Assembly: GCF_025639805.1 (NCBI RefSeq)
Contig: NZ_CP106735.1
Coordinates: 558,001-622,000 of the forward strand
Origin: Reichenbachiella carrageenanivorans
Lineage (GTDB): Bacteria; Bacteroidota; Bacteroidia; Cytophagales; Cyclobacteriaceae
Direction: 5' to 3'
DNA length: 64,000 bases
Shown: positions 44,826 to 53,707 of the stretch, in pieces
Layout: every line of letters begins with the position of its first letter
How positions within the stretch are numbered: position 1 is the first letter of the stretch
The notes under the pieces: model-generated
Told to the model about the DNA's origin: nothing
Databases searched by the model: none
What the model saw: only the letters and a program-made list of their open reading frames with translations
Translations under genes and position numbers: made by a program

Positions 44826-44841
44826 TGTGCTGCCCTGTCCT
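44826..44841 (-). promoter_or_regulatory. Candidate operator: triple five-base repeat, site C
   Basis: The minus strand reads AGGACAGGGCAGCACA (GACAG-GGCAG-CACAg), the clearest of the four sites. It ends 56 nt upstream of the susC-like start codon. Confidence 0.6.
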
Positions 44842-45003
44842 GCCTCGGTACGTGATACAGGAAAAAACAGCTCTGCCAAGTCTGCAAAAGCGCTATTTAG
44901 ATAGGATTGGAAATGGTAAGGATAGGCAGGTGTTGGGCGTGAAAAACCCAAAAATTTTCATATTAGGATACTATGGTTTTGAAAGCTAATACAAAATATC
45001 GGA

Positions 45004-45051
45004 TGTCCAAAAAAGAAAAAGAAAAACCATAGCTGTTTTTTTGATAGCTAT
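45004..45051 (-). terminator. Possible weak terminator after the MmcQ/YjbR gene
   Basis: Six-bp arms (ATAGCT / AGCTAT) with an 11-base A-rich loop are followed on the minus strand by T-runs. The hairpin is short, so termination efficiency is uncertain. It lies ~45 bp after the stop codon. Confidence 0.4.
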
Positions 45052-45093
45052 TGATCAACGGATTTATACCTTTCATTAAGACACACAAAAAGA

Positions 45094-45456
45094 CTATCCT
45101 TTGAGTTCTGCTAATTCTTGTTTTAGCTGCTTGGTAAGACTGGCAGCTACGAGATCATACGAATGATCCACAAGCTCATAAATCAAAGTATCTGATAGGG
45201 AACCATCTATATACACCGAGTTCCAGTGTTTCTTGTTCATGTGATAGCCAGGGCAGATGGCTGGATATTGATCCCGAAGTTCGAGTGCACGTTCAGGATC
45301 GCATTTGAGGTTGATAAAGTCAAAATTGTCTACACTGCACAGCGAAAACATTTTGCCCATTACCTTGAATACCAAGGTGGTGTCTCCAAAAGGGAGGCCT
45401 TCGGACGTGCCCGGTTTCGACAAACAATAGGATCTGAAAGACTCAATATTGACCAT
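45094..45456 (-). CDS. MmcQ/YjbR family protein
   Basis: The 120-aa protein shows the CyaY-like fold family pattern: SKPGTSEGLPFGDTTLVFKV, MFSLCSVDNFDFINLKCDP, ICPGYHMNKKHWNSVYIDG and LVDHSYDLVAASL. Family members are often annotated as DNA-binding but their biochemical role is not established. The start codon overlaps the stop of the upstream DUF6728-like gene by one base, so it is translated as part of the ispG operon. Confidence 0.9.
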   Translation of the reverse strand: MVNIESFRSYCLSKPGTSEGLPFGDTTLVFKVMGKMFSLCSVDNFDFINLKCDPERALELRDQYPAICPGYHMNKKHWNSVYIDGSLSDTLIYELVDHSYDLVAASLTKQLKQELAELKG

Positions 45457-45656
45457 TACTGCAGGAATAGTTTTTTGATAATGAAATAGATTAGACCTAA
45501 AATAAACGCAATAATTGTAAACTTGTTGATGCCATGCATCATACGCAAGTTGATGTCCTTTTTAACGTTGGGGTCTTTTTTTCTAAAAAAATAACCAAAC
45601 ACCTCTCCAAGTGAGAAAAATTCTTTCAACGTACCTTTTTCTTTCTTTTCTTCCAT
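45456..45656 (-). CDS. Small membrane protein, DUF6728-like
   Basis: The 66-aa protein has a charged N terminus, the segment FSLGEVFGYFFRKKDPNVK, and one C-terminal transmembrane helix (~48-65, FTIIAFILGLIYFIIKKL). Small Bacteroidota proteins with this pattern are grouped as DUF6728, an assignment made from memory of the motif. It overlaps both ispG and the MmcQ gene by one base each, which is good evidence that it is a real gene. Function unknown. Confidence 0.78.
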   Translation of the reverse strand: MEEKKEKGTLKEFFSLGEVFGYFFRKKDPNVKKDINLRMMHGINKFTIIAFILGLIYFIIKKLFLQ

Positions 45657-47596
45657 CAGTCCTGAATTACTTCTATTTCTTCGGGCTCTACCCAGTTGCC
45701 ATCGTCTTTTATGATTTGAATCAATTCGTCTACGGCATAGTCCGAATGCACCGCCCGCTTCATCACTTCTTGCCCTCTATAGAGAGTAATCTTGTCTTTG
45801 CCTGACCCCACATATCCGTAGTCCGCATCAGCCATCTCCCCTGGGCCATTCACGATACAGCCCATGATACCTATCTTCACCCCTTTGAGGTGATCCGTAC
45901 GCTTTCTTATCATAGCGGTAGTTTCTTGCAGGTCGAACAGCGTGCGTCCGCAAGACGGACAAGAGATATACTCCGTTTTGGTCATCCGAGTTCTGGCAGC
46001 TTGCAAAATGCCAAAAGCCGTTGCGTTTTCTACTTTCTTATTCCCGTTTCCTGCTAGCATTACACCATCTCCCAAACCATCGATCAATAGCCCGCCAATG
46101 TCTGTGGCTGAGGCCAACTGAAAATCCTCCGTGTCCGAAATCTCTTGGTGCCAATTGATCACAACAGGCAGCTCCACTGCCTTTATGGTGAGCTCAAAAA
46201 TGAATCTTCGCAGCGATGCCATGGCATGCGTATTGTCTGTGTGCAATAGTAGAATTGCTTTGGGATGCATTTTCAACTTATCGATCTGATCTAAGGCATG
46301 GGCCTCCATCTTGACAAAAACCACCTGATCCTGTGCCACCTCCGACAGCTGATCTACCAAAAGCAATGGGTACTTGTTGCGTTGATCACCCAATCCAGCC
46401 CAAACCTCATAATCTAGAATCTCTTGCAAGCCATTGGGCAACATAAAGTCTATAGGCTGACTGCCTGAATATACATAGTCGGCACCCGTATCGTTCATTC
46501 GCCATTTGTCTGGCTCGGGCAAATAGAAGTGTCCGATGTCTCGCAAATCTTTGATTGTAATTTTAGCCTTCTGGCTAAAGTCCGCAATTACCCGAGGCAC
46601 ATTATGATCACCAAAATTTAATACTTCACCTGTCGCTCGCCTTTCATACACAAAAGGATTGACTGGGATTTGCGCCAATGGAACTATGCCCGCATGCCCG
46701 CTTCGGTTGGCATATCTATCGATCAACGCTTGAGCTACTGGTGCTTCAAACTCCGGTTCTTCAGTGAGCGAAACCCTAACTGTATCTCCCAGACCATCTT
46801 CTAGCAATGCACCTATTCCTACAGCAGATTTGATCCTGCCATCTTCTCCATCTCCAGCCTCTGTCACACCCAAGTGAAGCGGATAAGCCTTTAGCCCTTC
46901 TTCCTCTAGCTTGTGTACCAATAAACGATAGGCCTGTACCATCACACGTGTATTGCTGGCTTTCATAGAAATGACAATGTCATGATAATCCATGTCCTCG
47001 CAGATACGCAAAAACTCAAGAGCAGACTCTACCATCCCTAATGGCGTGTCTCCAAAACGACCCATGATTCGGTCTGACAACGACCCATGATTGGTACCTA
47101 TACGCATAGCTGTGCCGTTTTCCTTACAGATTTTCACCAATGGTTCAAACTTTTCACGAATACGCTCCAGCTCTAGTTGGTAGGTCTCATCAGTATAGGC
47201 CAGTTCTTCAAATTTCTTTTTATCCGCATAGTTGCCGGGATTCACTCGGACTTTCTCTACAATTTTAGCGGCTAGTTCGGCTGCATTAGGGGTAAAATGA
47301 ATGTCGGCCACCAGTGGTACGTCATAGCCTTTGGCTCTTAGCCCTTTTCTGATTTCCTCAAGATTTTGTGCTTCCTTGATACTAGGCGCAGTGATTCTCA
47401 CGTATTCACACCCAGATTCCACCATACGGATAGATTGCGCTATCGAGCCTTCCGTATCCATGGTGTCGATGGTGGTCATAGACTGCACTCTAATGGGGTT
47501 TTCTCCACCTAGTGGCACGCCACCTATATTTACTTCTATGGTTTTTCTTCTCTGATAAGCCGTGAGAGAAGGACAATATTTATGTGAATCAGACAT
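45656..47596 (-). CDS. ispG: (E)-4-hydroxy-3-methylbut-2-enyl-diphosphate synthase, long form
   Basis: IspG catalyses the penultimate step of the MEP isoprenoid pathway with a [4Fe-4S] cluster. The 646-aa protein has an N-terminal TIM barrel (VNIGGVPLGGENPIRVQSMT, PLVADIHFTPNAAELAAK, VRVNPGNYADKKKFEELA) and a C-terminal cluster domain with cysteines in YISCPSCGRTLFD and GCIVNGPGEMADADYGYVG. The extra central domain (~260-500) makes it the long form found in Bacteroidota, Chlamydia and plants, versus about 370 aa in E. coli. It leads a three-gene unit with one-base overlaps. Confidence 0.97.
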   Translation of the reverse strand: MSDSHKYCPSLTAYQRRKTIEVNIGGVPLGGENPIRVQSMTTIDTMDTEGSIAQSIRMVESGCEYVRITAPSIKEAQNLEEIRKGLRAKGYDVPLVADIHFTPNAAELAAKIVEKVRVNPGNYADKKKFEELAYTDETYQLELERIREKFEPLVKICKENGTAMRIGTNHGSLSDRIMGRFGDTPLGMVESALEFLRICEDMDYHDIVISMKASNTRVMVQAYRLLVHKLEEEGLKAYPLHLGVTEAGDGEDGRIKSAVGIGALLEDGLGDTVRVSLTEEPEFEAPVAQALIDRYANRSGHAGIVPLAQIPVNPFVYERRATGEVLNFGDHNVPRVIADFSQKAKITIKDLRDIGHFYLPEPDKWRMNDTGADYVYSGSQPIDFMLPNGLQEILDYEVWAGLGDQRNKYPLLLVDQLSEVAQDQVVFVKMEAHALDQIDKLKMHPKAILLLHTDNTHAMASLRRFIFELTIKAVELPVVINWHQEISDTEDFQLASATDIGGLLIDGLGDGVMLAGNGNKKVENATAFGILQAARTRMTKTEYISCPSCGRTLFDLQETTAMIRKRTDHLKGVKIGIMGCIVNGPGEMADADYGYVGSGKDKITLYRGQEVMKRAVHSDYAVDELIQIIKDDGNWVEPEEIEVIQD

Positions 47597-47662
47597 GGTA
47601 CAAAAATAGTGATGACAGGCTTTTCCAAAGTTGGAAACGATGGAAAAGATCAGTATATGCGT

Positions 47663-48370
47663 TTAAATATCGCCGAGCTGTGGGCGAATGACTAGCTCTT
47701 CAATGACTGAGTTTCTGGACATTTGATATGTACCCCAAATCGCATCTGCTACATCCGATGATTTGATGAATCGCTCCTCAGGGAGCTCCACACCTTCCCA
47801 GCTAGCAGTGAGTGTAGCTCCAGGATGTACGGACGTGACCCGAATCCCATAAGGCTTTAATTCTTCGCGTAAGCCCATCGACAAACCATGCATGGCGAAT
47901 TTAGAAATACTATATGACCCGCCATTGGGATAAGCCTTGAGCCCTGCAACAGAACAGATATTGAAAATGTCGCCCTGCTTGTTTTCAATCATTTGTGGTA
48001 TTAATCCCCTAGACAAATGATAGGCGCTGTACAAATTGGTATTGATCATCAGGTCCAAGGCTCCTTCAGCTTCGCTATGTATTTCACCTGGAACAAAGGT
48101 GCCTGTATTGTTAACCAATACGTCTACGCTAGCAGCAGATTTTTTCACAAACTCAACGAATTGCTTCGTGTCAGCAACCGAAGATAAATCGGCCTTCATG
48201 GTATATATTTTGGTTTCAGCGTAAGAAGTCTGGATCGACTGTGCCAATTCCTCCAAATGCTCTTGGTCTCGAGCGCAAGTCACCACATCAAAACCTTCCG
48301 AAGCAAATTTTTCAATAATGGCTCGACCAATTCCTTTAGTACCACCAGACACTACAATTGTCTTATTCAT
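47663..48370 (-). CDS. Short-chain dehydrogenase/reductase, function unassigned
   Basis: The 235-aa classical SDR has the cofactor motif VSGGTKGIGRA, VNNTG at the central strand, the catalytic Ser in ICSVAGLKAY and Tyr-Lys in YSISKFAMHG. The substrate is unknown; relatives include 3-oxoacyl-ACP reductase-like and general ketoreductases. It lies 66 bp upstream of ispG on the same strand and is divergent from the MlaE-type gene. It is not clearly part of the sugar locus. Confidence 0.88.
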   Translation of the reverse strand: MNKTIVVSGGTKGIGRAIIEKFASEGFDVVTCARDQEHLEELAQSIQTSYAETKIYTMKADLSSVADTKQFVEFVKKSAASVDVLVNNTGTFVPGEIHSEAEGALDLMINTNLYSAYHLSRGLIPQMIENKQGDIFNICSVAGLKAYPNGGSYSISKFAMHGLSMGLREELKPYGIRVTSVHPGATLTASWEGVELPEERFIKSSDVADAIWGTYQMSRNSVIEELVIRPQLGDI

Positions 48371-48491
48371 AGCTTTCCATTTGATAAGAAGGGCAAATTA
48401 AGGGTTTACAAAAATAATTGCTGGTAAAGTGATTTTAAATTCTGAGAGATAGTCTAAAATTGTTATTTTGGTGGCGAAATTGAAAATCAGA

Positions 48492-49220
48492 ATGGGTAGT
48501 ATAGGACGTTTTATACTTTTTATTGGATCTCTGTTTGTAAGACGTGAGAGTTTTATGACCTATGTACGACTGACCGTGAATGAAAGTATGAAAATCGGGA
48601 TCAACTCTATTTTCATTGTGTCTATTGTATCTATATTTATAGGTGCGGTGACTACACTACAAACCGCCTACAATTTGGTCAGCCCTTTCATTCCTAACTA
48701 TGTCATCTCATTGGTCGTACGAGACATGACTATTTTGGAACTGGCACCTACGGTAATGGCTATCGTCTATGCTGGCAAGGTAGGGTCTAATATTGCTGGA
48801 GAACTTGGCACCATGCGTATCTCCGAACAGATAGATGCTCTCGAAGTGATGGGAATCAATTCTGCTTCGTACTTGGTCTTACCCAAAATCATTGCTTCCT
48901 TTTTTACTTACCCAATGTTGGTCGTAATCTCTGCTTTTTTATGTATCCTAGGTGGCTATCTGGCTGGTACACTCACTGGCGTATTGACTGGCTATGAATA
49001 CATCTACGGTATCCGATACGAATTTGTAGAATACAATGTGACTTTCGCTCTGGCCAAGTCTTTCACCTTTGCGCTAGTAGTCGCTTCTATATCTGCATAC
49101 AAAGGCTACTACACGAGTGGGGGAGCTTTGGAAGTAGGCCAAGCCAGCACAGCTGCCGTAACCAACAGCTGTATCGGAGTCCTAACTGCCGATTTTTTAC
49201 TTACCAATATATTGCTATAA
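48492..49220 (+). CDS. mlaE: MlaE-type ABC transporter permease
   Basis: The ATG chosen gives 242 aa beginning MGSIGRFILFIGSLFVRRES; GTG or TTG codons seven to eight residues earlier are alternatives. It has five to six membrane segments and the MlaE motifs: VGSNIAGELGTMRISEQIDALEVMG and the late YYTSGGALEVGQASTAAV. With the ATPase gene 2 bp downstream it forms an Mla-type phospholipid transport complex between inner and outer membrane. The substrate-binding MlaD-like gene is not in the window. Confidence 0.92.
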   Translation: MGSIGRFILFIGSLFVRRESFMTYVRLTVNESMKIGINSIFIVSIVSIFIGAVTTLQTAYNLVSPFIPNYVISLVVRDMTILELAPTVMAIVYAGKVGSNIAGELGTMRISEQIDALEVMGINSASYLVLPKIIASFFTYPMLVVISAFLCILGGYLAGTLTGVLTGYEYIYGIRYEFVEYNVTFALAKSFTFALVVASISAYKGYYTSGGALEVGQASTAAVTNSCIGVLTADFLLTNILL

Positions 49221-49222
49221 GG

Positions 49223-49978
49223 ATGATCGAAGCACAAAATATCAGCAAGTCTTTCAACGGCAAAGAGATCATTCGTGACATCAGCATCAAATTTGATCAG
49301 GGTAAAACCAATCTCATCATTGGTGCCAGTGGCACAGGAAAAAGTGTATTGCTCAAAAACATAGTAGGACTGATCCAGCCAGACCAAGGACAGATTTTAT
49401 TTGATGGTCGGGATTTTACCCACGCAGACAAAAATCTAAAAACAGAAATAAGAAGAGAGATTGGTATGCTTTTTCAAGGTGGCGCACTTTTCGATTCTAT
49501 GACTGTAGAAGAAAATGTCATGTTCCCGCTCAATGTACTCACTACATTGAGCAAAGAAGAAAAACTAGACAGAGTCAATCACTGCCTAGACCGTGTGCAG
49601 CTGACTAATGTAAACGAGAAAATGCCGTCCGAAATAAGTGGAGGTATGAAAAAACGTGTCGGCATCGCTCGTGCCATTGTAAATCACTCCAAATATTTAT
49701 TTTGTGATGAACCTAACTCTGGCCTTGATCCTCAAACATCAATCACCATTGATAATCTAATCAAGGAGATCACAGAAGAGCTCAATATTACTACCGTAGT
49801 AGTAACCCATGATATGAACTCCGTAATGGAGATTGGAGATAAAATCTCTTTTCTCTACCAAGGAGAAAAACTATGGGAAGGCAACAATGAATCTATTTTT
49901 GACTGTGAAGTCAAAGAACTTAGAGACTTCATTTTTGCCAACAACTTGATGAGAAATGTAAAGCGTCAGCGAGGTTGA
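49223..49978 (+). CDS. mlaF: MlaF-type ABC transporter ATP-binding protein
   Basis: The 251-aa ATPase has Walker A (GASGTGKSVLLKN), the Q-loop (GMLFQGGALFDSM), the signature (ISGGMKKRVGIARA, with Met replacing the usual Gln), Walker B (YLFCDEPNSGLDPQ) and the H-loop (VVTHDMNSV). The GGALFDSMTVEENVMFPL segment is typical of the MlaF branch. It powers phospholipid transport with the permease upstream. The gene stop abuts the end of a small convergent gene. Confidence 0.94.
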   Translation: MIEAQNISKSFNGKEIIRDISIKFDQGKTNLIIGASGTGKSVLLKNIVGLIQPDQGQILFDGRDFTHADKNLKTEIRREIGMLFQGGALFDSMTVEENVMFPLNVLTTLSKEEKLDRVNHCLDRVQLTNVNEKMPSEISGGMKKRVGIARAIVNHSKYLFCDEPNSGLDPQTSITIDNLIKEITEELNITTVVVTHDMNSVMEIGDKISFLYQGEKLWEGNNESIFDCEVKELRDFIFANNLMRNVKRQRG

Positions 49979-50098
49979 TTACGTATGAAACCAAAGTAGC
50001 ATTAAAAATGCAGAATAGCTGATCAGTGCGGCTACAAGTTTGAACATTTTCCAGTAGAACTCATCTCCTTTTTTAACTAGATAACTTAATAACATCAT
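49979..50098 (-). CDS. Predicted 39-aa single-pass membrane peptide
   Basis: A 40-codon frame begins with two Met (MMLLSYLVKKGDEFYWKMFK), continues with a hydrophobic helix (LVAALISYSAFLMLLWF) and ends in HT. The charged linker followed by one transmembrane helix is the pattern of a genuine small membrane protein. It is convergent with and directly adjacent to the MlaF gene. Function unknown; coding status rests on this pattern and codon choice only. The rest of the gap to the next gene (50099-50227) has no clear feature. Confidence 0.5.
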   Translation of the reverse strand: MMLLSYLVKKGDEFYWKMFKLVAALISYSAFLMLLWFHT

Positions 50099-50227
50099 AA
50101 CAGGATAGATTTATTTTCTATTCGAAGTACTCTAATCTGCTGTCCAGATAAAAATTATTTATACCAAGTGCGGGATTAATTCGATAGACTTGTCTAATCC
50201 AACGGTTAACGGTTTTATACAAAACAT

Positions 50228-53200
50228 CTAAAACAAGGCCGTAACCTGCATTCTTCCCATGTGTATCGTAGGGCGATCTACGGATTTTCGCCCTTCATAG
50301 CCCAAGGTCATTTGGAGACCTGAAATCAGTTTTTGATTGTAATTAAACTGCCACGAATAGTTGACGCCAGGCTGCAGGGCTTCTAATAGTTCGTAAGCAG
50401 CCGCATTGTTGAGGTCACCCACAAAGTCGATTTTTGATACTCTAAAATTAGCATTCAAAGCATTTTTGACTCCGTTGGACCAACGAGCATCCCACAAAAA
50501 TTCATGGATTTCAGAATGTTCTCCATGGTCTGCCACTTGAAGATTGTTTTTGATTGCCAAACGATAAGAGCTACTGAATCGCAAATTGTTGGCGGGCTGC
50601 CAAATGAGACTGGGCATCAATTCTTCTGCCTTGATTAGATAATTTCTATTCTCCTGAAACTGCGAGGCGTTTTCTTTTTCAGACCTTTTGAATCCACCAG
50701 TAAGAGTGAACTGCTGGCTGAGATGCATTCTCAAATTGAGTGTGTATTCACGATTCGCTCTGGACTCTATACCTCTAGTGATCAGCTGTTTGGAGTGATT
50801 GACCTGATAGCCCACATCGCCACCAAACCCTCTTCCCGAGCGATTGAAGAAGAAGACCGTACGCAAAGCATCTCTGACATAGATCAAATCGGCATTGTCT
50901 ATATTGAGTTCGAAGGGATTAAACCTCGAACTAAAATCATCGTTGGTGTTTTTTTTATTGATATTGACACTCGACCGGTTAGAGATTTTACTCAGCAATT
51001 CGGCTATACCTCCTGATTTGACCCATCTCCGTGGCATTTGCGAATTGATCGAAAAGATAAAGACGGTATTATAGGCATTCACAAAATCTGTCGTGGGCAC
51101 AAATACACGAATGTGCGTGCGTTCATCAAAATTGACCGCATCGAAAAACTCCGTAAGGTCTTGTACTCCATCTTGATTTAGGTCACGCCAAGTATGTGTG
51201 CCTTCACCTGCGGCTACTTCCACATAGATATACTCACGCAATAGCTCTCTACTACTCGACGTAGCATAAGACAAGTCCGTTCGGATATGACCATCCAATA
51301 GTCCTCCTTGCCAATTGAGACGACCCAATATAGAGTTTTCGTCTTCGAGATAATCGAAACGTTCCTGATAAGCCACTTGACGATAGGTAAAAGTCAGATC
51401 TAGCCGATTAGATTTATTGATATACGTAGAAGCATTAGCCGAAGCGGTCTTTGACCTAGCATAAGGTAGCATCAAGCCATCCTGTACATTACGATCCTCA
51501 CGCAAGGTATAATCTAATCGATAATTTACTTTGAGCGAATCATTATTTCTCAGGTAAAATTGATGTGCGGTATAATTCATGGCTGTGCGATAGAGTGAAT
51601 CATTTGCCGCCAGTTTTACCTCATTTTCATCTTGCTGAATTTTGTACCCTGGTACTACAAAAAACTTATCCATAAATATTTCGCTGTACCATCGTCTCCA
51701 TTTTGATTTTTCGGTTAGATTTTCATTCTGTAAATAAAAATGTCCACCAGCCCATTTGAAAGCTCCCAAACTTTTCTTGATATCCACTTCATGCTGGAAA
51801 CCATCAATAGCATTTTCCTTTTGACGCATAGAAAATCTACCTAATATCTCATTTTGAAAATCACGGTGAATGAGTAGCGTACTATTGAAAATATGATTTG
51901 CCGTGCGGAATGTATCATTCTGCGGTTGGTAACTCCAATCACGATCATACTCAATCGACCGATAGCGATCGATGGATTTGAAATCGGCACCATTATACTC
52001 AAAATCTACAGCTGCACTCAACGTCGACTTTGGCATCCATTGAAGCGGCACATAATCAGCCTTGAGTCCCACTTTGTAAGCCAAGTCTTGATTGTCTTCA
52101 TTACCTATAGGCGAATATAAATTCAGGTCTTGATTAGAAAAAGCCATCTCACCAAAGGCCGTGACATGCTTGGTGAGATGGGTTTCTGCTCCTACTACCA
52201 AGAGCTGACGCGAATTAGGCGCAGGTACAAACCGTACCGCCTCATACGCACCTTGGGGCAATCCACTACTCGGCGATACCCATTGATACACCCTGCCATT
52301 CACATCATTGATCAAGAGCTCATAGGCACCCTGACCAGCACCTACATTCGAATAAGAAACACGATAGAGTTGTAGAGAAGAATCTCTGGAGTAGACGAAA
52401 ATGCTATGCGCATTTCCATCTAAGTCTAGCGTATCTCGCTTTTCATACAAAACTAGGTTGGGATTATAATCTGCTTCGCTGGCTCCATGTATAGGCACGG
52501 GTAAAAGTTCGTCTCCTGCTAGGCTCATTTGCGTCTTGTCAGCATCCGAAAGCACAAAGGCTAAGGGCTTGTTGGCGTTATCTTTTTCCCTATAATATTC
52601 CAAATGAAAAGAACTTTTGGCTGTTTTAATTTCCTGTCGGGCACTGATCACGGATCGACTATAGTTTTGATCGGAATATTCGTAGGTTACCCTGATTCTT
52701 GAAAACTGCGTAATCTGTACCGTCGGATTGAATGTAATTTCACCCAGATTATAATCAATGACATAGTCATGATTATAACCTCGGGTAAGTGGACGGCCAT
52801 CCAAATACACTTGTTCTGAATTCGCCATCACCACAATGAACCGCTGACCATCTGGTCCAGGTAACTGATAGGGTCCTTGCAATCCTTCTACTGCTGCTAC
52901 AGTAACATCCGCAAACTGCCCCTTGGCAGCGGCAATGGCTACCGTAGACCTTGCGCTCACTTTTTCACTGATCTCATAAACGATGTCAAACTGCCCTCCT
53001 TGCACGTTTTTATAATATCGCATGAAGTTGGACTTGCCATTGGTGAGTACTACGTCGCCCGCTTTGAGCGAAAGATCTTCATTATAAATTTCGAAAGTAA
53101 TGTTGTCGAACTCCCGAAGTTGCTGCGTATTGCCTTCTGGCTGAAAAGGCACATTTTGATCGGTGATGTCAGCTCTTATGTTGAGATTGTCGGACAGTTT

Positions 53201-53707
53201 ACCGTCCATCTGAAAATTGAATACTGAGTTGACATTCAAGCTTTGTGAATTGCCAAAGGTGACTCCACGAGACAAGCTACCTGTTTTGTATATTTCTGGC
53301 GTGGTAAAAAGTTCTTCCTTTTCATACACATAGTTATTGATCGTGGGGCGTTCGCTAAAGGCTGCTGTAGAATCGTAGAGACTTCTAGACTTGTGTGCAT
53401 AAGTGGCCTGCTTAGGTAGTGGCAACACGCGGTAGCACACCCTTACTGAAGAGGCGCCGTCAGCTCCCAGCTTCAATGTTTGAGTATCAGCGTCGTAGGA
53501 AAATTCAACCTGGGGAGTGAGCACAATCGACTCAGGCTCAATGACCATACTATCTAACAAAACTAAAGACCTACTCCCCCCCTCTATAGATATACATCGC
53601 AGAGAAGACTGAGCCTGAAGCCAAGTAGATATGAAGAGTAGTACACTCATCAAAGCCCATCGGTGAATACCCGAAATGGCATAAGCATGAGAGACCATCC
53701 TGATCAT
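50228..53707 (-). CDS. Large predicted outer-membrane beta-barrel protein, conserved unknown
   Basis: The start chosen is the ATG in TAATG that overlaps the stop of the histidine kinase gene, giving 1159 aa; a longer frame exists but lies inside that gene. After a short N terminus, a signal sequence (WALMSVLLFISTWLQAQ) leads into a beta-rich protein. Repeated amphipathic strands with aromatic residues run through the C-terminal two-thirds, ending in MGRMQVTALF, as in outer-membrane barrels. Segments such as GNSQSLNVNSVFNFQMDGKL and DLNQDGVQDLTEFF are notable; the latter is a calcium-loop-like element. I cannot name its family. Translation is coupled to the kinase gene. Confidence 0.75.
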   Translation of the reverse strand: MIRMVSHAYAISGIHRWALMSVLLFISTWLQAQSSLRCISIEGGSRSLVLLDSMVIEPESIVLTPQVEFSYDADTQTLKLGADGASSVRVCYRVLPLPKQATYAHKSRSLYDSTAAFSERPTINNYVYEKEELFTTPEIYKTGSLSRGVTFGNSQSLNVNSVFNFQMDGKLSDNLNIRADITDQNVPFQPEGNTQQLREFDNITFEIYNEDLSLKAGDVVLTNGKSNFMRYYKNVQGGQFDIVYEISEKVSARSTVAIAAAKGQFADVTVAAVEGLQGPYQLPGPDGQRFIVVMANSEQVYLDGRPLTRGYNHDYVIDYNLGEITFNPTVQITQFSRIRVTYEYSDQNYSRSVISARQEIKTAKSSFHLEYYREKDNANKPLAFVLSDADKTQMSLAGDELLPVPIHGASEADYNPNLVLYEKRDTLDLDGNAHSIFVYSRDSSLQLYRVSYSNVGAGQGAYELLINDVNGRVYQWVSPSSGLPQGAYEAVRFVPAPNSRQLLVVGAETHLTKHVTAFGEMAFSNQDLNLYSPIGNEDNQDLAYKVGLKADYVPLQWMPKSTLSAAVDFEYNGADFKSIDRYRSIEYDRDWSYQPQNDTFRTANHIFNSTLLIHRDFQNEILGRFSMRQKENAIDGFQHEVDIKKSLGAFKWAGGHFYLQNENLTEKSKWRRWYSEIFMDKFFVVPGYKIQQDENEVKLAANDSLYRTAMNYTAHQFYLRNNDSLKVNYRLDYTLREDRNVQDGLMLPYARSKTASANASTYINKSNRLDLTFTYRQVAYQERFDYLEDENSILGRLNWQGGLLDGHIRTDLSYATSSSRELLREYIYVEVAAGEGTHTWRDLNQDGVQDLTEFFDAVNFDERTHIRVFVPTTDFVNAYNTVFIFSINSQMPRRWVKSGGIAELLSKISNRSSVNINKKNTNDDFSSRFNPFELNIDNADLIYVRDALRTVFFFNRSGRGFGGDVGYQVNHSKQLITRGIESRANREYTLNLRMHLSQQFTLTGGFKRSEKENASQFQENRNYLIKAEELMPSLIWQPANNLRFSSSYRLAIKNNLQVADHGEHSEIHEFLWDARWSNGVKNALNANFRVSKIDFVGDLNNAAAYELLEALQPGVNYSWQFNYNQKLISGLQMTLGYEGRKSVDRPTIHMGRMQVTALF

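Larger units (their letters stand above)
44770..45093. other. Intergenic region upstream of susC-like gene
   Basis: This 324-bp stretch has no supported gene. From the susC side it holds an AT-rich leader with an inverted repeat, the triple-repeat motif and a purine/AT-rich stretch. At the far end is a weak terminator for the ispG-side genes. A definite TAnnTTTG promoter box could not be fixed. Confidence 0.65.

Noticed and set aside
50120..50150. Partial match (GGACAGCAG on the minus strand) to the triple-repeat motif
   Set aside because: Only one and a half repeat units match, it lies downstream of a gene, and no transcription unit of the locus is next to it.
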